Below, one piece after another: positions 14,950-24,066 of a stretch of DNA of 64,000 bases. Positions within the stretch are counted from its first letter, which is position 1. Each line of letters starts with the position of its first letter. Under the pieces are notes generated by a model. It did no database searches, was not told the DNA's origin, and saw only the letters and a program-made list of their open reading frames with translations. A program made the translations under genes and the position numbers. Source of the stretch: Paenibacillus timonensis (GTDB taxonomy: Bacteria; Bacillota; Bacilli; Paenibacillales; Paenibacillaceae); the NCBI RefSeq assembly GCF_009725205.1, contig NZ_WNZY01000017.1:1-64000 (forward strand), given 5' to 3'.

Positions 14950-16452
14950 TTAACCTTTAATAATGGTTCCGTCAGCGGCAGCTCCTTCTTGCGGAACGAA
15001 TGGCGTGCCATCCTCCTGGAATTGGGTCTTCGGATTGTTCTTAATCTCCTGCAGCATCTTGTTGCCCTTTTCTTCCCATTCCTTGAGCGCCTCTGCCGGC
15101 GTTTTCTTGTTCTCCAGGACCTCCTGGAAGAACTTGCGCCCACTGTCCGTCACGCTGTAAAGCCCCGGTTTCTCGCTCATCAGCTTATCCTGCTTCGGAT
15201 CGTTAGGAGGTGTTGGCTTCAGCAAATAAAACGCCTGGATATTGTAATCGAGCCCGGATTTCGGCTTGATATACGATTTACGGGCCAGCATCTCGTACGA
15301 GTTGCTGCGTGACTTCAATTTCGCCCAGTCTTCTCCATTAATGAATTTGATAAAGTCCCAGGCCGTATCCGCATTCGGAGCCGCGCTGTTAATTGCGAAC
15401 GTATTACTGAGCCAAATGTTGCCGCCAACGCCCGGCTTCTCTGGATGAGACGGCAAAGTCACGACATCCCAATCTACGGGCTTGAAGTTTTTGATTTTCG
15501 AAGCATTGTTATTGGCATCGGAAATTTCATTGATGTAGTAGCTCTCGCCAATGGTCATGGCGACTTTCCCAGATAGGAACAGATCGCTGCTGATCGAAGA
15601 CCAATCACTACCGTCCATCGGATTGCTGGTGTTGTCCGGAATTACTTTGTCTTTCGATAGCTTGCTGATCGTTTCCCAAACCTTGGTCCACTGCGGCGTG
15701 TTGACCGTCATCGTTTCGGCTTTGTCGTCGAACGTCTTCAGTTGAAGCGAATTTACGTAGCTGTATTGCATATCCCAGAACGGGTCATTGCCTACATAAC
15801 GGTTGAAGGAGAATCCGTATACTCGGTCTTTACCTTCCCCTTTAGCCACCCGCCGTGCCAGGTTGAAAACATCATCCCAAGTCATGTTGTCGGTTGGCGG
15901 CTCTACGCCGGCATCCGTGAACATCTTTTTATTGTAGAACAGAGCCGAAGAAGAGAAGCTAGGCGTTAAGGCGTACAAGCTGCCTTCCCCGAGATCCTTA
16001 ATTCCGTCAATGACTGCCGGGACATAGTCGGACGTATCGAATTTGTCTTCCTGAATCAAGGGATCCAGCTGCTTCACCATATTTTCCTTGATCAGTTGGT
16101 TCAGCACCGATGTGTCGGTTACGACAACGTCGACTGGATTGCTGCCCGTCATAATTTTCTTCATATTATCCAGATAATCGGGTTGCACGTAAGGCTGCGA
16201 GTTATCTTGATAACGGTATTGCGACTGGTCGATGGCAGGCACAACCTCGATACGTACGTTTTGATGCGTAAACTCATAGACATCAGTATATTGCTGCCGG
16301 AAATAAGAATCGTCATAACTGCCATAAAGCACGCCGATACGCAGCACTTTCTCCTGTTCAGGGTCCGCTGCTTTGCTGCCGTTGCAGCCAGCCAGCAGGC
16401 CTAATGCCAGCGTTGCCGCTAACGAAACGGATAATAATTTTTTCAACCTCAT
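14950..16452 (-). CDS. Extracellular solute-binding lipoprotein (SBP_bac_1 type)
   Basis: 500 residues. Lipoprotein signal with lipobox LLAGC (Cys23), then a family-1 solute-binding fold: LRIGVLYGSYDDSYF, YALTPSFSSSALFYNKKMFTDAGVEPP, GKVAMTIGESYYI, WLSNTFAINSAAPNADTAWDFIKFI. Such proteins normally feed a MalFG-type importer, but none is present; instead the gene is last in an operon with MacB/Ykn-type exporter genes and starts with ATGA overlapping the stop of the second ATPase gene. So it is translationally coupled to an FtsX-type system. Ligand unknown; it may act as a sensor or periplasm-side partner rather than as an importer component (inference). Confidence 0.88.
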   Translation of the reverse strand: MRLKKLLSVSLAATLALGLLAGCNGSKAADPEQEKVLRIGVLYGSYDDSYFRQQYTDVYEFTHQNVRIEVVPAIDQSQYRYQDNSQPYVQPDYLDNMKKIMTGSNPVDVVVTDTSVLNQLIKENMVKQLDPLIQEDKFDTSDYVPAVIDGIKDLGEGSLYALTPSFSSSALFYNKKMFTDAGVEPPTDNMTWDDVFNLARRVAKGEGKDRVYGFSFNRYVGNDPFWDMQYSYVNSLQLKTFDDKAETMTVNTPQWTKVWETISKLSKDKVIPDNTSNPMDGSDWSSISSDLFLSGKVAMTIGESYYINEISDANNNASKIKNFKPVDWDVVTLPSHPEKPGVGGNIWLSNTFAINSAAPNADTAWDFIKFINGEDWAKLKSRSNSYEMLARKSYIKPKSGLDYNIQAFYLLKPTPPNDPKQDKLMSEKPGLYSVTDSGRKFFQEVLENKKTPAEALKEWEEKGNKMLQEIKNNPKTQFQEDGTPFVPQEGAAADGTIIKG

Positions 16453-17336
16453 GATGGATCCCCCTCCAATGATTTAGGTGCGGTAATAATGATTTTCTCC
16501 CCATCAAATTCCATGCTCGCCCGACCGCTGATCCCGACGGATTCCAAATATTCCTTCGGAACCTGCAAGCGCCCCACGCGGTCGACAACGACGAAGGCCT
16601 CGTGAACCTCCTGAAGTCCGCCCGCACCGAGTTCCGCCGCCGCCAAATCGAGATTCGGATTCCGCTTCAAGAATTCAGTGCTCGTCAATCCGTCGCGGAT
16701 AGCCACCACGCGGTCCACTTTCCCTGCGAGCGTTAAATCGTGCGTGACGATGACAACCGTGATTCCAAGCTCCCGATTCACCTCGCGAAAGATCTGCATG
16801 ATCTGATCGGAGGTTGCCGTGTCGACCGAACCCGTCGGTTCGTCGGCCAACAGCAACTTCGGCCGGTTGGATAGCGAGATGGCAATCGCGACCCGCTGCT
16901 GTTCCCCGCCGGAGAGCTGATGCAGCTTGTTATGCATTCGGTCTTTCAGACCCACTCGTTCCAGCAGTTCCCTTGCATAAGCGCGATCCAGCTTGCCGGT
17001 GAGCAGCATCGGCATTTCCACGTTCTCCAGTGCGGTCAAATAAGGAAGCAGGTTGCGGGCGTTATTTTGCCAAACAAAGCCCACCGTATTCCGTTTATAC
17101 TCTACCAACTGGTCATCGCGGATCTTGAGTAAATCCCAACCTCCGACGGTAACTTGACCGGCCGACGGGCGATCCAAACCGCCGAGGATGTTCAAGAGCG
17201 TCGATTTGCCGCTGCCGCTATTGCCGATGATCGCCATCATCTCGCCCTGTTCTACGGTTAAGTTCAGGCCTTGGAGCGCAACGACTTCGATATCTTCGGA
17301 TTTAAAAATTTTGACAAGTCCTTCGCAATGAATCAT
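16449..17336 (-). CDS. ABC ATPase (MacB/LolD type) with C-terminal AbrB-like domain
   Basis: 295 residues. ATPase core at 1-220: Walker [13 protein letters not shown] near 36, Q-loop [15 protein letters not shown], signature [13 protein letters not shown] near 140, Walker [10 protein letters not shown], switch IVTHD. This is the LolD/MacB subclass that works with FtsX-type permeases. After a short linker the last ~45 residues read [21 protein letters not shown] then [13 protein letters not shown], a good match to the SpoVT-AbrB swapped-hairpin domain (xVDxxGRxxIPKxxxxxLGI ... I-I). Such a domain normally binds DNA or mediates dimerisation, and I know of no standard ABC ATPase with one. Three bases after the permease stop. 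Confidence 0.9.
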   Translation of the reverse strand: MIHCEGLVKIFKSEDIEVVALQGLNLTVEQGEMMAIIGNSGSGKSTLLNILGGLDRPSAGQVTVGGWDLLKIRDDQLVEYKRNTVGFVWQNNARNLLPYLTALENVEMPMLLTGKLDRAYARELLERVGLKDRMHNKLHQLSGGEQQRVAIAISLSNRPKLLLADEPTGSVDTATSDQIMQIFREVNRELGITVVIVTHDLTLAGKVDRVVAIRDGLTSTEFLKRNPNLDLAAAELGAGGLQEVHEAFVVVDRVGRLQVPKEYLESVGISGRASMEFDGEKIIITAPKSLEGDPS

Positions 17337-17339
17337 CCC

Positions 17340-20240
17340 TTAGCGCTCCTCTCCCATTTTTACCGCCTGATGCACGCGCAGTCGCCGGATTTGCCAGAAG
17401 AGCAGGCCGGCTCCCATCAACAGCATCACGAACACGACGACGTACAACTGTAGGGTGTCTTGGGAATCGAACACGATCCGAAACGGAGGCACTTGCGTTG
17501 TCACGTTGTCTGCCGTTTGCAGGAATGGCAAGTACAGCTTGCCGGCGATTTTCCCGATGACGATCCCAAGCACGATCGACAGGCCTGCGGTTAGAATTTG
17601 TTCAGCCAGCAGCATAAACGTCAACTGCTTACGAGATAAGCCCATTGCCCGCAAGATCCCGAATTGGACGACCCGGCCCGACAAATTGAAAAACCAGTAA
17701 AGCACATACCCAATTAACGAAACGATCACCGAGACGAGAAAGCCGAGGCTTAATATCCCGAATACGCCGCCTCGAGTCGGGTGCTTGCTCTGGGCCGCTA
17801 ATTCGCTGCGTACATCGTCAACCGAATAAAGTTCGATCCCTTCGTTCGCCAGCTTGGTAATCAACGGCGCAACCTTGGCTCCCGGCTTCATTTTGAGCCA
17901 TACCTCATACGGAATGAGAGGAACCTGGTCGTAGATATAATCCAAATTTGCGATAATAAACGGCGTTTGATCCGGGTATTGGCTAGGCCAATACGGCAAG
18001 ATTCCATAAACGGCAAATTCCACCGTCTGCTCACCCAAGGCCACCGTAAACACGTCGCCCGGCTTCAATTTGTATTTCTCCGCTAAGGTAGACGGTACCA
18101 AAGCCGCGCTTTCGTTCATGCCGAGAAAATTCAAATAGTTGAATGGGTGCGTCGGAAACAGATCGTTCCGGAACCAAGCCACCTGGGCGAAATCAACATT
18201 GTCGATCCCCATCACGTTGCCTTGGCCCGCCGAACGGCCGGAGACGATGATATTCCCTTTCGTCTGCAGCACGCGTGCCGCATGCTCGACCCCATCCAGT
18301 TTTCGGAAGACCTCGAACGGAGGCTCGGAATAATTCACCTTTGTCGGAGTGGGGTACTGCCCACCGCCGCCCGGTCCGCCACCTGGTCTACCTCCCGGGT
18401 TCCCGCCGCCGCCTGAACCTCCAGAGCCCCCGCCTTGACCTTGGCCAGAGCCTCCTTGGGAAGGGCGAGTAATCTCAGGCGTGCCTTCCCATACCGTCCG
18501 CATGATCACGTCCGCTCCGTATTTATACAGCGTCCGCTCCGTCGAATTCAAGTCGATCGTCCGGGCTGCCGAGGCGTTATATACCCCTAGTCCCAGCGTT
18601 AACACGAGCAGGATCATCAATGGATAATAGGAGGAAGACGATCTGGATAATTGAGTCAAACTTAGGTAGTACGGAACCGGCAACCACTTCTTGCCGATCC
18701 AGCCGATCAACTTCAGCAACCACGGGAATACCCGCAGGAAAAATAGCCCGATCGAGAAAATCGCCAACGCCGGAACGAAGAACAAAAACGGCTGTACTTG
18801 CAACTCATCCGTCGTCATCCCCGTCTGGAACGTCAACATCTGGCGCTGATTAAACATGTAATAGCCGTAACCCGAAATCCCCATCAGGACGATATCCAGA
18901 AACCACCGCTGCCAGAACGGAGCCCGATCGGAGCGGGCTTGCTTCTGCTTGGTCTTGACGATCGAAGATCGGGCGAACGAGACCGCAGGCAGCAAAGTAG
19001 CCAGGATGGCGATAATGACCGCCGCCGCGCCTAACGCCAGAGCGTCGAAATTGAATCCGACCGGGATGGACTTTCGATTCACGAAGGTCAGGAAGCCGTC
19101 CGCCGATCCGATGCTCTTCGACATAAACCAACCAAGCAAAGGGCCCGCGATCAACGCGACCGCACCCAGAATCAAGCTTTCAAATAAATAGATCAAGATA
19201 ATCTGCTTCGTGGAAGCTCCGCGGCTTCGCAGCACGGCGATATCGCTCTGCTGCTTGTCGAGGGCTTGGCGGGCGTTCATGACGATATAATAGAACACCA
19301 TAGCAATCATCGGTGCCGCCAGCGTAAACAACAGGGTCTGCATCTGCAAGCTTTGCTTGCGGAAATCATTCAACAGACTGCCGAAGGAAACGTCCACCTT
19401 TGTGTCTTTCAGCTTCTGATACAACTCCACATTCAGTCGGTCCAACGTGTCCGACAGCGGAGACAGCTGACTCGTTTTGATCTCACCGAGATCGAAGGCG
19501 TAATACCAGCTGGAATTATGCAGCGGAATCGATAAACGATTCAGCAAGTTTTCGTTAAACACTTGATCCGGGACGTAGAAGTTGTTCATCATTCCTTCAA
19601 AACCCTGGTACCAATACGGATCATTTTCATTAGCCAGCTGGAAGGTGCCGACGATCTTGACTTTTAGCGTCACGTCAACACCGCTGTACACAGGATACTC
19701 CATAACGTCGCCAACGTGCAGGTCCTGGCGGTACATCGCCTCCTCCAGCATCAGAGCCTCAAGCGTATCGCCGTCGGCTCGATCTGAGTACAGCTGGCCG
19801 CCGGATAGGGAAATATGATCCTGCAATCCGCTCATAGACACAATCGACATCGTCCGGGTACGGCTTGCATCCACTTTGGTTGGATCCTCCGGGAATACCT
19901 CCGTGCTCCGGATCGACCGCGTATTGACGTAGGCGTCGTGAGGGAAGCCGATTTCTTTCGGCACCTCGTCGACGATATATTGATTAACGGCCGCAAGAGC
20001 AGCGGGATCCGTCTTCGTGCCGCCCGAAGCCTGATAGCTCATGATCAGCGAACCCGCAGGAAGCCCTTCGCTTTCGGCTTTCAGGGTGGTCGCGACAACC
20101 CGTTTCAACGACCCGTCGGAATACATCGGAATGCTGACCGTAAACGAGACGGCGACGATCAGGCCCAGTAAAGTACTTAACGTCAGCCATTTCGTGTTCC
20201 ACATTTTGCGGAACAGCAATCGTAATAAAGGTACTCCCAT
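17340..20240 (-). CDS. FtsX-type ABC permease, 966 residues
   Basis: Large permease with two FtsX units. N-terminal helix (about 18-38), first extracellular domain (about 40-300), helices near 305-440 (FtsX 1), a second set of helices at about 460-560, a second extracellular domain (about 565-830) and final FtsX helices at 835-955 (FGILSLGFLVSVIVSLIGYVLY; GILRAMGLSRKQL, the coupling segment for the ATPase). Residues about 592-628 in the outer domain are a Gly-rich linker (GGSGQGQGGGSGG and similar). FtsX permeases act as mechanotransmitters or lipoprotein/peptide exporters. The ATG overlaps the adaptor stop as TAATG. Confidence 0.9.
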   Translation of the reverse strand: MGVPLLRLLFRKMWNTKWLTLSTLLGLIVAVSFTVSIPMYSDGSLKRVVATTLKAESEGLPAGSLIMSYQASGGTKTDPAALAAVNQYIVDEVPKEIGFPHDAYVNTRSIRSTEVFPEDPTKVDASRTRTMSIVSMSGLQDHISLSGGQLYSDRADGDTLEALMLEEAMYRQDLHVGDVMEYPVYSGVDVTLKVKIVGTFQLANENDPYWYQGFEGMMNNFYVPDQVFNENLLNRLSIPLHNSSWYYAFDLGEIKTSQLSPLSDTLDRLNVELYQKLKDTKVDVSFGSLLNDFRKQSLQMQTLLFTLAAPMIAMVFYYIVMNARQALDKQQSDIAVLRSRGASTKQIILIYLFESLILGAVALIAGPLLGWFMSKSIGSADGFLTFVNRKSIPVGFNFDALALGAAAVIIAILATLLPAVSFARSSIVKTKQKQARSDRAPFWQRWFLDIVLMGISGYGYYMFNQRQMLTFQTGMTTDELQVQPFLFFVPALAIFSIGLFFLRVFPWLLKLIGWIGKKWLPVPYYLSLTQLSRSSSSYYPLMILLVLTLGLGVYNASAARTIDLNSTERTLYKYGADVIMRTVWEGTPEITRPSQGGSGQGQGGGSGGSGGGGNPGGRPGGGPGGGGQYPTPTKVNYSEPPFEVFRKLDGVEHAARVLQTKGNIIVSGRSAGQGNVMGIDNVDFAQVAWFRNDLFPTHPFNYLNFLGMNESAALVPSTLAEKYKLKPGDVFTVALGEQTVEFAVYGILPYWPSQYPDQTPFIIANLDYIYDQVPLIPYEVWLKMKPGAKVAPLITKLANEGIELYSVDDVRSELAAQSKHPTRGGVFGILSLGFLVSVIVSLIGYVLYWFFNLSGRVVQFGILRAMGLSRKQLTFMLLAEQILTAGLSIVLGIVIGKIAGKLYLPFLQTADNVTTQVPPFRIVFDSQDTLQLYVVVFVMLLMGAGLLFWQIRRLRVHQAVKMGEER

Positions 20241-21343
20241 TAACGACCCACTACTTTCTGTCCCGGCGTGAGTCCTTTAACGATTTCCACGTCGGTCGAG
20301 GTTTGAATGCCTACCTCGACATCGGCTTCGCGTTTCGTGCCGTCCTCCTCTACGACCTGGACGTAAGTGCGCGAGCCGATCGTCCGCAGGGCGGAAATCG
20401 GAATCAATATGGCATTTTCCTTGCGTTCCGTCACGATGGACACGCTAAGCGGACGGCCGCGTTCAATGCCCTCCGGCCATTTATCGAGTTGAACGACCAG
20501 ATATTTATCGATCGTATCTTTCTCTGGAGGAGTGGCTCCGCCGCCGTTACCGTTTCCGTTATCGGATGAACCAGTATCGACCGGCATCACTTTTACTTTA
20601 CCGTCGAATACGCCGGCCGCATTGATGTCGACCTTCGCCTTCATGCCAACGGCGACCTTCGCCAAATCTTCCTTGGCAAACTGAGCCGCTACCACCAGTG
20701 ACGATGTATCGGACAACACCGCTACCGTGTCGTAAGCTTTAATCGCCGCACCCTTCTGGGCGGAGACGGAAACTACCGTGCCGGAGAACGGCGCCCGCAA
20801 GGTACCGTCCGCAATCGTTTTCTCCAAATCCTCCAGCGCTTGGCGCTGTTCCTCAAAAACGATAGAGGCTTCCTCGAATTCGATCGGGTCCTTCTCATCC
20901 TTCGTACGCAGCAGCTCCTTCATGGAGATCTCCTGCTTGCGGAATTCCAGCTTCTTCTTACGCAAGTCCTTCTGCAGGTCTTCTACGTCCAGTTGAATCA
21001 GAGCGTCGCCCTGCTTGACCTTATCTCCCGCCTTGACCATGACTTCCTTCACGTGGAGATTATCCTCCGTAAAAAATAACGGCTCCTCCCGCTGGCTCAT
21101 AATCTTGCCAACCGCACTGACTTTGAGCTCTATCGTCTCCGTGCGTACCTCATACTCCGGTTTCTTCGAGATCGTCGGCGGCGTGATGACCGGCAGGTCC
21201 TCCTCCGGTTCTTCGTTCGGAAGCAAGGCACAGCCCGTGGATGCCACTAAAGACAAGCTTAGGGATAAAATCCCCAGCGTTCGAAATAGCCCCGATTTCC
21301 CTCCTTTACCCGATAAATTTGCCATCCACCATTTCGTAAACAT
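20240..21343 (-). CDS. HlyD/MacA-type adaptor lipoprotein
   Basis: 367 residues, membrane fusion protein of the MacA/YknX type. N-terminal signal with lipobox-like STGC (Cys38), a hairpin of two helices (about 115-165: DLQKDLRKKKLEFRKQEISM and FEEQRQALEDLEKTI) between lipoyl halves (VKEVMVKAGDKVKQGDALIQLD; LRAPFSGTVVSVSAQKGAAI), a beta-barrel, and a C-terminal membrane-proximal domain (IPISALRTIGSRTYVQVV ... EIVKGLTPGQKVV). In Gram-positives such adaptors bridge an FtsX permease to the wall side. Start ATG 21343 has GGAGGT 7 bases before it and overlaps the ATPase gene by 38 bases. Confidence 0.92.
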   Translation of the reverse strand: MFTKWWMANLSGKGGKSGLFRTLGILSLSLSLVASTGCALLPNEEPEEDLPVITPPTISKKPEYEVRTETIELKVSAVGKIMSQREEPLFFTEDNLHVKEVMVKAGDKVKQGDALIQLDVEDLQKDLRKKKLEFRKQEISMKELLRTKDEKDPIEFEEASIVFEEQRQALEDLEKTIADGTLRAPFSGTVVSVSAQKGAAIKAYDTVAVLSDTSSLVVAAQFAKEDLAKVAVGMKAKVDINAAGVFDGKVKVMPVDTGSSDNGNGNGGGATPPEKDTIDKYLVVQLDKWPEGIERGRPLSVSIVTERKENAILIPISALRTIGSRTYVQVVEEDGTKREADVEVGIQTSTDVEIVKGLTPGQKVVGR

Positions 21344-22169
21344 GGTCCGCTACCTCCAGGATTGTAGGATCGTGTGTGGTCATACAGATTGTCACGTGTT
21401 CGGTCTGTATGATGTTCTTGAATACTGCCATGACTTGTGCTCCCATTTGCGAATCGAGATTGGCCGTCGGTTCATCCGCCAACAGTAGCTTTGGACGGTG
21501 AGCGATCGCTTTGGCGATCGCCACCCGTTGCTGTTCCCCCCCGGACAGTTCGAACGGGCGGTGGAACATCCGCTTGCCCAGCCCTACGAGCTCCAAGCAG
21601 TGGGTTACGCGCCGCTTCCATTCTTGGGGCGGAACTCCCGCCATTCGGAGCGACAGCTCGACATTCTCCCAGGCGGACAGCAACGGAAGTAAAGCATACG
21701 CTTGGAAAATAAAGCCAATCTGATCCCGGCGCAGCAGCGTCCGTTTATCGTCGTTCAACTCATGAAGCGGCTGGCCTCGGAACCAAATTTCGCCCGACGT
21801 CGGCTGGTCCAATCCGCCGAGCATATTGAGCAGCGTCGTTTTGCCCGAGCCGGAACGCCCTTTAAGCATCACCAACTGACCGGAAAGCACCTCCATGTTG
21901 ATCCCTTTCAAAACCTGGATTTCTCCTCCGCCAACCGGAAAAGAACGCCGAACTTCTCTGACCGACAAGATGGGTCCGGTCTCTTTCTCCGTTTCTTCTT
22001 CTAGCGCACGAGTTGCAATGACCTCGGCGGTTGCATCCTCTATGGCCGTCTCCTCCGAGGCGATAGCGACTTCCGCTTCCGCCTGCGGGACCGGAGAGTC
22101 CGCTCCGGACTGAACTTCGACTTTTTCTGGTTTACGAAGCCATCGCATCATCGTGTATCGTTCTCCCAT
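21306..22169 (-). CDS. ABC ATPase (MacB/LolD type), first gene of operon
   Basis: 287 residues. A charged, Glu/Ala-rich extension (about 1-65) precedes a LolD/MacB-class ATPase: RSFPVGGGEIQVLKGINMEV, Walker A LKGRSGSGKTTLLNMLGG, Q-loop GFIFQAYALLPLLSAWENV, signature [17 protein letters not shown], Walker [13 protein letters not shown], switch CMTTHDPTILEVAD. It probably drives the FtsX permease two genes down. The starts at 22169, 22151 and 22148 are all in frame; the first has AGGA only 3 bases away and the later ones have GGGAG 11-14 bases away, so the exact N-terminus is uncertain. First gene of the five-gene operon. Confidence 0.92.
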   Translation of the reverse strand: MGERYTMMRWLRKPEKVEVQSGADSPVPQAEAEVAIASEETAIEDATAEVIATRALEEETEKETGPILSVREVRRSFPVGGGEIQVLKGINMEVLSGQLVMLKGRSGSGKTTLLNMLGGLDQPTSGEIWFRGQPLHELNDDKRTLLRRDQIGFIFQAYALLPLLSAWENVELSLRMAGVPPQEWKRRVTHCLELVGLGKRMFHRPFELSGGEQQRVAIAKAIAHRPKLLLADEPTANLDSQMGAQVMAVFKNIIQTEHVTICMTTHDPTILEVADHVYEMVDGKFIG

Positions 22170-22384
22170 TTTCCTAATTTGTGATTCTGCCTCGTCTTGC
22201 TCTTCTTGACCTTGTCTAGCAATTCATTTACGTCTTGCATTATAAACGAAATACTATGGCAAAAAGTTACAACGAAATGAACGAACGGGAACATTTTTCT
22301 TCCAGATTTTAAGCGCTGATGCTAGGTTACAATCCTGTTAGAATTAAGGAGAATTCTACTAGAATCGGCAAGGAGAACTACTTC
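22170..22384. other. Divergent intergenic region, ABC operon / SLH-GH18 gene
   Basis: No gene is seen. On the minus strand TATAAT (22239-22244) is a good -10 for the ABC operon but its -35 is poor. On the plus strand TACAAT near 22326 could serve the GH18 gene. Confidence 0.4.
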
Positions 22385-23986
22385 ATGAAAAAATTGATTC
22401 CCCCTTTGCTTGCAGTGACGTTATTGCTTACCGCCGCTGTTTTCCGCCTGCAGCCGGCAGCTGCCGACAAACTCCCGTATACGGATATATCGGCCAGCTA
22501 TGCCAAAGATGCGATCATTCGATTACATGCCAATAACGTGATGAGAGGAACATCCGAATCTTTGTTTTCCCCTACCCGCTCGATAACTCGGGCGGAATTC
22601 ATGACGACGCTAACGCGGATCTTCCAAGTCAATCCGGCGGAATCCGCCGTTCCAGCCTATCGCGACGTTCCGAAGAGCGCTTGGTATTACGGTACGATCC
22701 AGGCTGCAACCGAGCTCGGCCTGACGGAGGGTTTGGGCGACGGCATTTTCCAGCCCGAACAGCCGCTGACCCGCCAGGAGGCCGCGGCTTGGCTAGTTCG
22801 CGCGCTGAAGCAAACAGGGTCGTCGGCTAACGCACCGACCAGCTACAAGGACGAAACGTCGATCGCCGTCTGGGCCAAACCGTATATCGGCTCGATTTCG
22901 CAGTTGGGACTGATGCAGGGCAGCGGTGGAATGTTCTACCCGGCGCAGGCGATCACCCGTCAGGAGACTGCGGTCATCCTGGACCGGTTGCTGCAGGACA
23001 AGCGCTGGACCGGTGCGATTGCAGCGAATAGTAATCCGGGGATTCGCATCGGCTGGCAATATGGACAATCCACTGAAGCTTATAAGAAGTCGGTTCTGCA
23101 ATCGAACGTAAACGTGCTTGCGCCTAGGTGGTATTTTCTCGAAAGCACCGGCAAAATCTCCGATTCCAGCGTTCCTCCCCTAGTAACCTGGGCCAAAAGT
23201 AACGGCAAACAGGTATGGGCCATGGTCGGCAACCGGTTTGATCAGGAAACGACGCACAAGATGCTTGCTTCCAGCTCGTTGTCTTCGGATGCGATTCAGA
23301 GTTTGAAGTCCTATGTACAAAAATACGGGTTGAACGGCATCAACGTGGATTTCGAGAATATTGCGGCCTCCGACCGGAGCTTGTTTACGTCTTTTATCAG
23401 CAAGCTAGCCCAGGAGCTTCACTCCGTTTCCGCCGTATTGTCCGTCGATCTCCCGCCTGATCTTGGCACCGACTGGTCAGATGCTTACCATTACGCCGAA
23501 TTGGCCAAGAGCGCCGATTACCTGGTCGTCATGGCCTATGACGAGCACTGGAGCGGAGCTTCGGCCGGTTCGGTCGCTTCGCTCGGCTGGGTACAAAAGC
23601 ACATCGACAAACTGCTCGCCAAAGTACCCGCCGACCAGCTCGTCCTTGGGATGCCGCTATACACGCGGGATTGGAGCCTGAGTGGCAATGGGGCTACGTT
23701 GTCATCGGAGGACATTTCCCTCCCCGAGCAAAATAACCGGGTCAGCCAATATGGAGTGAAGCCGAATTGGAACGCGGCGGCAGGCCAGTATACCGTGGAA
23801 TATCGGAAGAACGGCACGCTGCACAAAATATGGCTGGAGGACGCCCGTTCTCTATCCGAGAAATACCGGTTAGGGGCGAAATACGGCATCGCCGGGTATG
23901 CCTACTGGCATATCGGCGGAGACTCGCCAGACGTATGGACCAGCCTGAAGAATGCGGAGAAATACGAGGGATTTTCGTTTAAGTAA
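22385..23986 (+). CDS. SLH-domain glycoside hydrolase family 18 protein
   Basis: 533 residues: signal peptide (cleavage near AAADK), three SLH domains (about 20-200: YTDISASYAKDAIIRLHANNVM; YRDVPKSAWYYGTIQAATELG; WAKPYIGSISQLGLMQGSGG with TRQE motifs), then a GH18 catalytic domain (about 215-530). The active-site segment reads KYGLNGINVDFENI with the catalytic Glu; LVVMAYDEHWSG and YGIAGYAYWHIGGDSPDVW are family positions. This is the YdhD/YaaH/YvbX branch that cuts peptidoglycan rather than chitin. Anchored to the wall by SLH, it may remodel the wall or the spore cortex. ATG 22385 has AAGGAG before it. Confidence 0.93.
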   Translation: MKKLIPPLLAVTLLLTAAVFRLQPAAADKLPYTDISASYAKDAIIRLHANNVMRGTSESLFSPTRSITRAEFMTTLTRIFQVNPAESAVPAYRDVPKSAWYYGTIQAATELGLTEGLGDGIFQPEQPLTRQEAAAWLVRALKQTGSSANAPTSYKDETSIAVWAKPYIGSISQLGLMQGSGGMFYPAQAITRQETAVILDRLLQDKRWTGAIAANSNPGIRIGWQYGQSTEAYKKSVLQSNVNVLAPRWYFLESTGKISDSSVPPLVTWAKSNGKQVWAMVGNRFDQETTHKMLASSSLSSDAIQSLKSYVQKYGLNGINVDFENIAASDRSLFTSFISKLAQELHSVSAVLSVDLPPDLGTDWSDAYHYAELAKSADYLVVMAYDEHWSGASAGSVASLGWVQKHIDKLLAKVPADQLVLGMPLYTRDWSLSGNGATLSSEDISLPEQNNRVSQYGVKPNWNAAAGQYTVEYRKNGTLHKIWLEDARSLSEKYRLGAKYGIAGYAYWHIGGDSPDVWTSLKNAEKYEGFSFK

Positions 23987-24038
23987 AAAAAGACCACCCG
24001 TGAGATAAGCGAATGCGCTTCTCAGGGGTGGTTCTTTT
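23984..24038. terminator. Bidirectional terminator, GH18 gene / pyr operon
   Basis: GACCACCC(G)TGAGA ... TCTCA(G)GGGTGGTTC stem with inner GCG/CGC; T runs on both sides, so it ends both the GH18 gene and pyrE. Confidence 0.87.
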
Positions 24039-24066
24039 CTGTATAACAATAGTCTGATTCACACGT

